From Bacteroidota bacterium (GTDB lineage Bacteria > Bacteroidota > Bacteroidia > Chitinophagales > LD1), in the NCBI GenBank assembly GCA_003165135.1, contig PLSN01000188.1:7388-15310 (forward strand): a stretch of 7,923 nucleotides of DNA, read 5' to 3'. Positions within the stretch are counted from its first letter, which is position 1. Each line of letters begins with the position of its first letter. Positions 1 through 6,886 of this stretch are shown in pieces. The notes beneath the pieces are model-generated. The model searched no databases. It was given only the letters and a program-made list of their open reading frames with translations, and was not told where the DNA came from. The position numbers were made by a program, and so were the translations under genes.

Positions 1-1
1 A

Positions 2-2650
2 CATGTGAACCTGATCACAAGCGGCGCACCACCATATACATTCCACCTTAGCAGCGGGTCCATCTCACTTACCAACCAGACAGGGGTATTCGTCATTCCT
101 GTGCAATGCCCTCCTGATGTGATCACAGCTACCGACAGTTGCGGCCGGATATGGCAGACCACTATCAATATTCATCAGCTCAATGCCACTGCACTTGGCT
201 CCTGTACCAGCGGCAATGCATTCATCAGTATAGACTCCTCAGCAATAGGTCCGTTTACGATCACAGGCAGCAATCCAAGCACAATTGTCACACATCAACA
301 TCAGGTTTCTATCACAGGCCTTCCATTGCATGTCGCATATAATTTTACCGTCACTGACAGCTGTGGCAATACACAGAGCTTCATACTACCTTGCGACTCA
401 ACCATATCTGACACCATTTTCTTCTACAATGTATGTCCTTTTGACAGTTCTATACATATGACGCAGGATCCTGTTCAATTCTGCTATCCCGTAGTGGTCA
501 CCTGTCTGAACTGCAGCCCTGTACAGATCGATACCATCTTCACGACACCGGCGCGGCTTTTCACAGGTATAGACACAGGAGTGCTATACAGGGTCAGGAT
601 ACAGGACCAATGCGGGTTTGACTATACTACGGTAGATGTTCCGCAATTCATACATCTGCCTATAGCAGACAGTGTCCTGACATGCAGTGATTTCTCGGTA
701 TTTTCTTTCCCCGCCGTCTTTACGCCTCCGGTTACCTACACTGTATTTGACCAGCTCACTCTGGTCGACTCTATGACCGCGAACTTTCCTATATTTTACC
801 ATTTGCCGCCCGCGACCTATCAGGTCAAGGCCACACAGCCACTCTGTCTGGCCAATGCCATCACAGTCACGCTGCCCGCACTCGGGGGAGCGTGTATCAT
901 GCCGATGCTGGACTCCACATGTATGAAGGCCTATGCCATCTATGAAAATGCAGTCGATTATACCGAGGTATATTCGCTGGTCAGTACCGTAAGCGGCACT
1001 TCATATATACAGACCTTACCAAGCCCATATGCTGATGCCCTGCTATTCTATGACGTACCACCGGGCAACTATAACCTGGTATCTGACAGCGGCTGCTCTT
1101 TCCCATTTGTGCTGCCTCCGTTTCCGCAGTATGTCCTCTCGGCGACAGCTACTCATCAGTGTACAGGCACATCACTGATACAGGCAGATTGCACTCCGCC
1201 TATCAGCGCCTGCAATACTTCTCAGGGGCCATATTATGTTCTGCTGAAAAACAATCAATATATCGCAAGCAGCGTAAATGGAAGGTTTACTGTATTAGAT
1301 ACCGGCTACTATGTCATAAGACTATTTCTGTCCAATACACAGATCTTTAGTTATAACGTCAGGTATGACACCATTTGTCCGATAGATACTATGCTGATAT
1401 ATGTCGGGGCAAACATTTTGCCCAATATTGTTTCCACTCAGGTAGAAGTTTGCGGTGATTCGGCCAGAGGCAATATCCCATATACGATCTTCGGCGGTAC
1501 AGCACCCTATACTGTCCAGATACTCGGCTACCCTACACAGACAGACAGTTTTGCGACCGACACTTTCCCTGATGTACGTCCCGGCATCTACACGATGATA
1601 GTCTCAGACTATTGTGGTATCAGCAGAAGCTTCTCGGTATCTGTGGTCGATACCTGCTCATCCATCTGTACCACTAAGAGTGCGTTCACGATCAATGGCA
1701 GTTCGTTTTGCTCTGACGCCCTCGTCACTATGACCAATCAAAGCACATCTGCTACCCACTACAAATGGGACATCAATGGCAGCCTGTATGCCTATGTCGC
1801 AGATACTACATTCTACGCATCGGTACCGGGCAGCTATACCATTACGCTCTATGCATACGTAGGAGTATGTGTAGATAGCTCCAGCCAGACTTTCGTCATA
1901 CAGGATACTATACTCAATACCGCCAAAACCGACACCACGCTCTGCAGTCCTTTTTCTCTCCGGCTAAACACTCATATCGCCAATACAGTCTGGTCGTCAG
2001 GGCCCTCTGACTCAGCCTATACGGTGACTGCTTCCGGTCTCTATATCGCTACTGTCACTAATGCCTGTGGCAGCAATCTTGACAGTGTGAAAGTGAATAC
2101 TTATCCCGAGATCTCAGGGCTCAATCTGACAGATAGCAAGGATGCGCTCTGTGAAGGTGTGACAGACAGTGTAATGATCACCGCCAGTATAGACTCCTCT
2201 GGGCAGCAGTCAGTCACATTCCGGTGGAATACAGGAACAGTCGACTCCGACGCATATAGCTCACAGATCATCGTATATCAGGCAGGGCCATATCAGGTCA
2301 CTGCACTTAATGGTTTCTGTCCGGTCTCACAGAGCATCACCATAGATACGGTATCATGTGACTCGGAGTGCATAGCAGGCATTGCCATTCCGGATATATT
2401 CAGTCCGAATAGTGATGGGAAAAACGATACCTTCTATATCCTGCACATCTGCGATATCAATCCGTTTGAGATGCATATATACAACAGATGGGGTGAATTG
2501 GTCTTTGAATCTCCTGATATACATAAAGGTTGGGATGGAAAATACAAAGGTACACCCGAGCCCGAAGAAGTATATTGGCTATGGCTGATGCTCACGCTGC
2601 CAGATGGCAAAACTATATATAGGTCAGGCTATGTAACACTTGTGAGATAG
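2..2650 (+). CDS. Large cysteine-rich secreted protein with C-terminal T9SS type B sorting domain (5' partial)
   Basis: This is the C-terminal part of a large exported surface or secreted protein. The frame is open to the left edge of the window, so the GTG at 5 is probably an internal valine and the true start and signal peptide lie upstream. Numbering residues from that GTG (881 residues), most of the protein is beta-rich Ig-like material. A motif of the form G-x-Y, then 4-8 residues, then D-x-C-G recurs (cysteines near 46, 120, 203, 537, 688; a variant near 364), and GG/GA-x-PYT turns occur near 7-12 and 497-503. About 557-632 looks PKD-like. About 795-881 is the gliding-motility-associated C-terminal domain (CHU_C type): IPDIFSPNSDGKND, then NRWGELVFE near 827-835, WDG at 843-845 and a final YVTLVR. 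That domain is the known type B signal for export by T9SS. About 32 cysteines in 881 residues suggest disulfides formed after export. An adhesin role is inferred; ligand and function are unknown. Confidence 0.9.
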   Translation, partial: HVNLITSGAPPYTFHLSSGSISLTNQTGVFVIPVQCPPDVITATDSCGRIWQTTINIHQLNATALGSCTSGNAFISIDSSAIGPFTITGSNPSTIVTHQHQVSITGLPLHVAYNFTVTDSCGNTQSFILPCDSTISDTIFFYNVCPFDSSIHMTQDPVQFCYPVVVTCLNCSPVQIDTIFTTPARLFTGIDTGVLYRVRIQDQCGFDYTTVDVPQFIHLPIADSVLTCSDFSVFSFPAVFTPPVTYTVFDQLTLVDSMTANFPIFYHLPPATYQVKATQPLCLANAITVTLPALGGACIMPMLDSTCMKAYAIYENAVDYTEVYSLVSTVSGTSYIQTLPSPYADALLFYDVPPGNYNLVSDSGCSFPFVLPPFPQYVLSATATHQCTGTSLIQADCTPPISACNTSQGPYYVLLKNNQYIASSVNGRFTVLDTGYYVIRLFLSNTQIFSYNVRYDTICPIDTMLIYVGANILPNIVSTQVEVCGDSARGNIPYTIFGGTAPYTVQILGYPTQTDSFATDTFPDVRPGIYTMIVSDYCGISRSFSVSVVDTCSSICTTKSAFTINGSSFCSDALVTMTNQSTSATHYKWDINGSLYAYVADTTFYASVPGSYTITLYAYVGVCVDSSSQTFVIQDTILNTAKTDTTLCSPFSLRLNTHIANTVWSSGPSDSAYTVTASGLYIATVTNACGSNLDSVKVNTYPEISGLNLTDSKDALCEGVTDSVMITASIDSSGQQSVTFRWNTGTVDSDAYSSQIIVYQAGPYQVTALNGFCPVSQSITIDTVSCDSECIAGIAIPDIFSPNSDGKNDTFYILHICDINPFEMHIYNRWGELVFESPDIHKGWDGKYKGTPEPEEVYWLWLMLTLPDGKTIYRSGYVTLVR
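2385..2647 (+). other. T9SS type B C-terminal sorting domain (CHU_C-like) within the large surface protein
   Basis: This is the last ~87 residues of the protein. Visible family marks are the opening I-P-[DN]-x-F-[ST]-P-N-x-D-G-x-N-D segment, the N-R-W-G-E-x-V-F-E strand, the G-W-D-G turn and the closing G-Y-V-T-L-V-R strand. In this family the domain directs passage across the outer membrane by the type IX system, and type B substrates depend on PorP/SprF-like partners. No such partner gene is in the window, so its handling is inferred from the family. Confidence 0.9.
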
Positions 2651-2690
2651 AGCGAGAGACGAGTGATGAGGCTAATACAACCTCACCCTG

Positions 2691-2709
2691 CCCTCTCCTT
2701 TGGAGAGGG
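2691..2709. terminator. Perfect 8-bp hairpin between convergent genes (possible bidirectional terminator or repeat)
   Basis: CCCTCTCC at 2691-2698 pairs perfectly with GGAGAGGG at 2702-2709 around a TTT loop. It lies between the stop of the surface-protein gene (2650) and the stop of glmS (2727), where a shared terminator would be expected. Neither strand has a run of T after the stem, so a classical rho-independent terminator is not shown. The flanking CCTCACCCTG also fits a dispersed intergenic repeat. The rest of the 2651-2726 gap holds nothing else I can recognise. Confidence 0.4.
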
Positions 2710-2726
2710 TTACAGCCAATGATAAT

Positions 2727-4562
2727 TTACTCTACGGTCACAGACTTGGCGAGGTTGCGAGGCTGGTCGACATTGCATCCGCGCTCGACGGCTATGTAGT
2801 ATGACAATAGCTGCAGCGGTACAGTAGCCAGCAGCGGCACCATGATATCAGGCGCATCAGGTATCTCGATCACATAGTCTGCCATTGCCCTGACCTTGGT
2901 ATCACCTTCTGTCACGATGGCTATGATCTTGCCTTTGCGGGCCTTGACCTCCTGAATATTGCTGATTATTTTTTCGTAGTGAGCATTCTTGGTAGCGATG
3001 ACCACGACCGGCATCTCCTCATCTATGAGTGCGATAGGCCCGTGCTTCATCTCTGCTGCCGGGTATCCCTCAGCATGTATGTAGGATATTTCTTTGAGCT
3101 TCAATGCACCTTCGAGTGCCACCGGGAAGCCATACCCTCTACCGAGGTAGAGGAAATTGTGAGAGTCCTTATATTTCTTTGCGAGCTCTTTGATCTGATC
3201 TTCACACTTGAGTGTGGTTTCGACCTTAGCCGGTATAGCATCCAGCTCCGCCATGATGTTACGCAGTTCTGATTTGCTTTTCTTGCCTTTGATATCTGCG
3301 AAGCCCAGCGCCAGCAGTATCATGACCGATACCTGAGCAGTGAAAGCCTTGGTCGACGCGACGCCTATCTCAGGACCTGCATGTGTATAGGCACCCGCAT
3401 GAGAGGCACGCGGTATGGAGGAACCAACTACATTGCAAACGCCGAATACAGTAGCGCCTTTTTCTTTAGCCATCTCTATAGCAGCGAGTGTATCTGCCGT
3501 CTCACCCGACTGAGATATGGCTATGACCAGATCGTCCTCTCCTATCACCGGATTGCGATAGCGAAACTCTGACGCATACTCGACCTCTACAGGGATACGC
3601 GCTATATCTTCAAATAAATACTCAGCTACCAGCCCTGCATGCCATGATGTACCGCAACCTACTATAATGATACGCTTGAGATTTTTGATCTTGTGTGCAT
3701 ACTCCTTGAGTGACCTCATCGCAAAATTGCCGGTAGATGTATCAAATCGGCCCCTGAGAGAATCGTATATAGATTTAGGCTGCTCGTGGATCTCCTTGAG
3801 CATAAAGTGTGTGTAGCCGCCTTTCTCGATAGCCTCGAGGTTCATCTCCAGTGTCTGGATAAAAGGTGTTTTGGCTACATTGTCAATGGTCTTTATAGAC
3901 AGCTTACCATCTTTGATGAAAGCGATCTCTCCATCTTCGAGATAGGTCACATCCTTGGTATACTCCACGATAGGAGATGCATCAGAGGCCATGAAATATT
4001 CGCCATCGCCGATACCTACCACCAGCGGGCTTCCCTTGCGGGCACCGATGAGTTTGGTCGGATCGTCTTTTGAAATAATGACTATAGCATATGCTCCTAC
4101 TACTTCGCAGAGGGCTAGACGTACCGCTTCATCGAGTTCTACTTTTGTGTTCTTCCTTATTTCTTCGATGAGGTGTACCAGTACCTCCGAGTCAGTATCA
4201 CTTTTGAAAACATGTCCGCGTTCGAGCAGTGCTTCTTTGAGTGTACCGTAATTTTCTATGATCCCATTATGAATGATGGCCAGGCTACCATCCTGAGAGA
4301 GATGCGGGTGTGAGTTGACGTCATTGGGTTCACCATGAGTGGCCCAGCGAGTGTGGCCCATGCCCAGATGGGCGCTGAGCTGATGTCCTTCTGCTACATG
4401 CTCGAGATCAGACACCTTGCCTTTGGTCTTGTAGATACGCATCACACCATTGAGGAGTGCTACACCTGCGCTGTCATAGCCCCGGTATTCGAGTCTCTTT
4501 AATCCTTTGATAAGGATAGGATATGCTTCCCTCGGGCCGATATATGCAACAATTCCACACAT
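2727..4562 (-). CDS. glmS: Glutamine--fructose-6-phosphate aminotransferase (isomerizing), GlmS
   Basis: This cytoplasmic enzyme turns fructose-6-phosphate and glutamine into glucosamine-6-phosphate and glutamate, the entry step to UDP-GlcNAc for peptidoglycan and lipopolysaccharide. It has 611 residues, against 609 in E. coli, and looks complete. The N-terminal class II glutaminase domain begins MCGIVAYIG, with Cys2 exposed as nucleophile after Met removal; HTRWATHG (70-77), HNG (98-100) and SDTDSE (121-126) line the glutamine site. Two SIS sugar-isomerase domains follow at about 288-425 (VGCGTSWHAG at 301-310, SQSGET at 350-355) and 460-600. Likely catalytic residues by alignment with E. 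coli are K488, E491, H507 and K606, the last within the canonical DQPRNLAKSVTVE tail. It is the last gene of the minus-strand operon, starting 3 nt after the lipoprotein stop, with no Shine-Dalgarno sequence. That tight junction leaves no room for a leader such as the glmS ribozyme of Firmicutes, so control is probably at the operon promoter. Confidence 0.98.
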   Translation of the reverse strand: MCGIVAYIGPREAYPILIKGLKRLEYRGYDSAGVALLNGVMRIYKTKGKVSDLEHVAEGHQLSAHLGMGHTRWATHGEPNDVNSHPHLSQDGSLAIIHNGIIENYGTLKEALLERGHVFKSDTDSEVLVHLIEEIRKNTKVELDEAVRLALCEVVGAYAIVIISKDDPTKLIGARKGSPLVVGIGDGEYFMASDASPIVEYTKDVTYLEDGEIAFIKDGKLSIKTIDNVAKTPFIQTLEMNLEAIEKGGYTHFMLKEIHEQPKSIYDSLRGRFDTSTGNFAMRSLKEYAHKIKNLKRIIIVGCGTSWHAGLVAEYLFEDIARIPVEVEYASEFRYRNPVIGEDDLVIAISQSGETADTLAAIEMAKEKGATVFGVCNVVGSSIPRASHAGAYTHAGPEIGVASTKAFTAQVSVMILLALGFADIKGKKSKSELRNIMAELDAIPAKVETTLKCEDQIKELAKKYKDSHNFLYLGRGYGFPVALEGALKLKEISYIHAEGYPAAEMKHGPIALIDEEMPVVVIATKNAHYEKIISNIQEVKARKGKIIAIVTEGDTKVRAMADYVIEIPDAPDIMVPLLATVPLQLLSYYIAVERGCNVDQPRNLAKSVTVE

Positions 4563-4565
4563 AAG

Positions 4566-5933
4566 CTATTGTAGTTTAGTGTACGTTATCTTTAATTTAC
4601 ATTGGGTTGACAACTTAGCCGGATCATTGAGGATGATAACCCTATCGCCCCTCACGGTATATGAATATCCGATATAGTATCCGTTGTTATTGGAGTAATA
4701 TCCATTCAGCACACGCTGCACATACTCTGTGAGATTAAAGACATAGCAGAGATAGTTAAGGTTATTATTATCGACACGGGTAGTGAGGTAACCCACACCC
4801 TGATTATTGTTACCATTAAATGCATCCACGCCCAGTGTATCATCTATCCTGTACATGGTCAGTGCAGGAGGCGGGCTGTAACTAGGATCGGATAGCAGGG
4901 TATCCATGATAGGCACGATCAGCTCAGCCTTTGTGATACCTATATTCGGTGGCAGGTTTTTCAGCGTAGGCAGTGTCATTTTTAGCTTCGTGCCGCCGCC
5001 TGCCTGTACATATCCTACCTTATCGCCGGCGGGATTAGGATTGCTCAGCATGTTCTGTACCAGCGTCCCGCCGTAATAATGGTCCCAATGATTCACTAGG
5101 ACACCGTAGTTGGACATTTGAAACTGAAAGACCGATGTATCGGGCACTCCCAGGGCTGCATTGTGATAATACATACTGATGTTGCAGGTAGTATTGCCCA
5201 CATTGAAATACATCAGACCATCACCCACTTTAGAGGGATTGGTAGTGATATACAGGCCTTTGAAATATTCGATAAAATACAATGATGACTGGAGCGTACT
5301 GTCAGGTGTATTGAGCAGCTTATTACCAAAGGCATTCGTCAGCCTCACCCGCAGCATTGGCGCCTGCCCGTGATATGGCACATCGACATTGTCTGCGATG
5401 AAAGGATCGATAAAAAATACACTATCCGAAAGGTCAGGGATATAATTTGTCCTGATCCCTACAGGCTGACCGTACACACTAAAACCATCATTAGCATAAT
5501 AAGTGATGCCAGGTAACATGTCCTGTGCGAGTTCATATACTACTACATCTATAGGCTTATCGCATTTACCGTACTTAGATGTGGTACTGCTAAATGGCAT
5601 AATGAGTACTGCAGAATCAAGTACATCTCCCGGGAAACCCGTAGGCTGTACGCTCGACAATAAACACTGGGCATAAATACTCGCAAAGGTCTTGCCAAAG
5701 AAAATATCATTCATGGACCCAAGTACTCCTGTGGTCACTCCTGATGATATCAGCGTCCTGTCAGGTATTGTATTGAATATCACCGAGCAGGTATCTATAT
5801 GATACAGACTGATATTTTGAAAATTCAGCGTATTACCCTTATCGGTAACCACCGGATCCTTGCAGGAGTTCAAATGAAACAGCAGCATCACTGCACACAT
5901 AGCGTAGCAAAGCTTTGTAAGAATCTTCTTCAA
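4566..5933 (-). CDS. DUF4270-type lipoprotein
   Basis: This is an exported lipoprotein of unknown function, 455 residues. The start is a TTG (5931-5933). An in-frame TAA lies just upstream, so no earlier start exists, and the TTG gives a normal lipoprotein signal: lysines at 2, 3 and 7, a hydrophobic stretch at about 8-20 and the lipobox LNSC with Cys24. The next ATG, residue 12, would leave a very short signal without the basic end, so TTG is preferred. Cys is followed by K-D-P, which may favour export to the outer membrane surface as in other Bacteroidota lipoproteins; this is inference. The mature part is beta-rich with aromatic and Asn/Gly-rich stretches (372-420) and a late VRGDRVIILND segment, which with the overall pattern suggests the DUF4270 family. 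I see no catalytic motif. It sits between the glycogen-synthase-like gene (18-nt gap) and glmS (3-nt gap), so all three are probably one transcript. An envelope role linked to amino-sugar supply is only a hypothesis. Confidence 0.82.
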   Translation of the reverse strand: MKKILTKLCYAMCAVMLLFHLNSCKDPVVTDKGNTLNFQNISLYHIDTCSVIFNTIPDRTLISSGVTTGVLGSMNDIFFGKTFASIYAQCLLSSVQPTGFPGDVLDSAVLIMPFSSTTSKYGKCDKPIDVVVYELAQDMLPGITYYANDGFSVYGQPVGIRTNYIPDLSDSVFFIDPFIADNVDVPYHGQAPMLRVRLTNAFGNKLLNTPDSTLQSSLYFIEYFKGLYITTNPSKVGDGLMYFNVGNTTCNISMYYHNAALGVPDTSVFQFQMSNYGVLVNHWDHYYGGTLVQNMLSNPNPAGDKVGYVQAGGGTKLKMTLPTLKNLPPNIGITKAELIVPIMDTLLSDPSYSPPPALTMYRIDDTLGVDAFNGNNNQGVGYLTTRVDNNNLNYLCYVFNLTEYVQRVLNGYYSNNNGYYIGYSYTVRGDRVIILNDPAKLSTQCKLKITYTKLQ

Positions 5934-5951
5934 CCGACGGGTACTTTAATC

Positions 5952-6767
5952 TTAGTTAGCCAAAATGTTTTTATAGAAATCACTCACCAGTGGCAGCGAA
6001 GCATCTTCATTTGAATTGACCTTGAGCACGAGTTTATTTTTGGCTTTCTTGACATAAGCAGACATAGCCTCGTTCAGGTCGTCTTCTACCAGCAGGGCAT
6101 CAGCGAATTCAGAACCCCCGATATTCAGGCTGGTGTTGTCTCCATCCTTAAAGAAATCTACATGCTTCTTAGTGATATTGTCACTGATCTGTAGCTGTGT
6201 AGTAAAGTCTTTTTTCAGCTTGCTTGCGAAGTAGTTATTGGACACTGTGTATACCACTTTGCTGTTTGCAAAGATAGGATCGTCTTTGTAGGTAGTCTTG
6301 AGAAACATAGGGATCAGGCTGGTCATCCATCCGAAACAGTGGATCAGATCAGGTGCCCATCCGAATTTGCGTACGGTCTCCAGTGCGCCTTTGCAGAAGA
6401 AGATCATACGGTCTGAATTGTCCTCAAAGAAGTTGTTGTCATCATCTTCAAATACATTTTTGCGTTTGAAGAAATCTTCGTTGTCCAAAAAGTAAACCTG
6501 AAGGCGAGCACCGGGCAGAGAAGCGACTTTTATTACCAGAGGATAATCTTCGTCATTGATTATTACGTTGATACCTGAGAGACGAACGACTTCGTGCAGG
6601 CGATGCCTTCTCTCGTTGATGTTGCCGAACTTCGGCATCAGTACTCTTATTTCCATCCCATTGTCCTGCAGATATTTTGGCAGAGAGTTAGCTATTTTTG
6701 CTGCTTGAGTGAGGTTGATGTAAGGGTCCATTTCATGGGTTACAATCAGAATTCTCTTTTTCTCCAT
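5952..6767 (-). CDS. Short glycogen/starch synthase-like protein (GT5 N-terminal domain only)
   Basis: This 271-residue protein resembles the N-terminal Rossmann half of glycogen synthase (GT5 family). Supporting signs are the opening KKRILIVTHEM strand, SLPKYLQDNGMEIRVLMPKFG (29-48), a VYFLDNEDFF strand (91-100) and DRMIFFCKGALETVRKFGWAPDLIHCFGWMTSLIPMF in pieces across 119-156. Full enzymes are about 480 residues; the C-terminal GT-B half, which carries much of the donor site and the E-x7-E acid pair, is missing. The N-terminal K-x-G-G motif is also absent (YINLTQAAK at 16-24 lies in its place), and the usual H-x-H-D-W is HCFGW at 143-147. It ends at a clean stop with no second half in the window, so it is probably a stable short form, not a fresh truncation. 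Annotation pipelines would likely call it glycogen synthase, but activity is doubtful; a regulatory or sugar-sensing role is possible. It is the first gene of the minus-strand operon, behind a good Bacteroidota promoter. Confidence 0.82.
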   Translation of the reverse strand: MEKKRILIVTHEMDPYINLTQAAKIANSLPKYLQDNGMEIRVLMPKFGNINERRHRLHEVVRLSGINVIINDEDYPLVIKVASLPGARLQVYFLDNEDFFKRKNVFEDDDNNFFEDNSDRMIFFCKGALETVRKFGWAPDLIHCFGWMTSLIPMFLKTTYKDDPIFANSKVVYTVSNNYFASKLKKDFTTQLQISDNITKKHVDFFKDGDNTSLNIGGSEFADALLVEDDLNEAMSAYVKKAKNKLVLKVNSNEDASLPLVSDFYKNILAN

Positions 6768-6817
6768 CTCGGTGTGATTTTATGGTTAAATAATAAACTT
6801 GATTAAATTGCGGACTA

Positions 6818-6852
6818 CAAAGATACTAATTAATTTCCGAAAGAATACAAAA
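6818..6852 (-). promoter_or_regulatory. Bacteroidota-type promoter for the minus-strand operon
   Basis: Read on the minus strand, TATCTTTG (6825 to 6818) matches the -7 consensus TAnnTTTG exactly. TTTTG (6852 to 6848), 22 bp upstream, supplies the -33 TTG element, within the 17-23 bp spacing reported for Flavobacterium-type promoters. Transcription would begin near 6811-6812, giving a leader of about 44 nt before the ATG at 6767. The TTTTG-side spacing is at the long end. It is the best promoter match I found and drives the glycogen-synthase-like, DUF4270 and glmS genes. Confidence 0.65.
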
Positions 6853-6866
6853 CGCTACACTCTGTG

Positions 6867-6874
6867 TAATATTG
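6867..6874 (+). promoter_or_regulatory. Weak candidate -7 element for panC
   Basis: TAATATTG differs from TAnnTTTG at one position and ends 12 nt before the panC ATG, so the transcript would have a very short leader. No TTG lies at the right distance upstream, which weakens the call. The divergent region is only 119 bp, and no other plus-strand match is better. Confidence 0.25.
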
Positions 6875-6886
6875 TGAACACCCGCC

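Noticed and set aside
5..60. GTG at position 5 as the true start of the surface protein
   Set aside because: The frame continues to the window edge, no signal peptide follows, and the first residues are already an internal Ig-like turn (GAPPYTF).
3955..4251. Open frames of 95-98 codons on the plus strand inside glmS
   Set aside because: They overlap a clearly conserved gene on the other strand and show low-complexity Ser/Arg-rich translation typical of shadow frames.
4563..4585. Possible glmS ribozyme or leader riboswitch
   Set aside because: Only 3 nt separate the lipoprotein stop from the glmS start, and the sequence upstream is coding; no ribozyme core could be seen.
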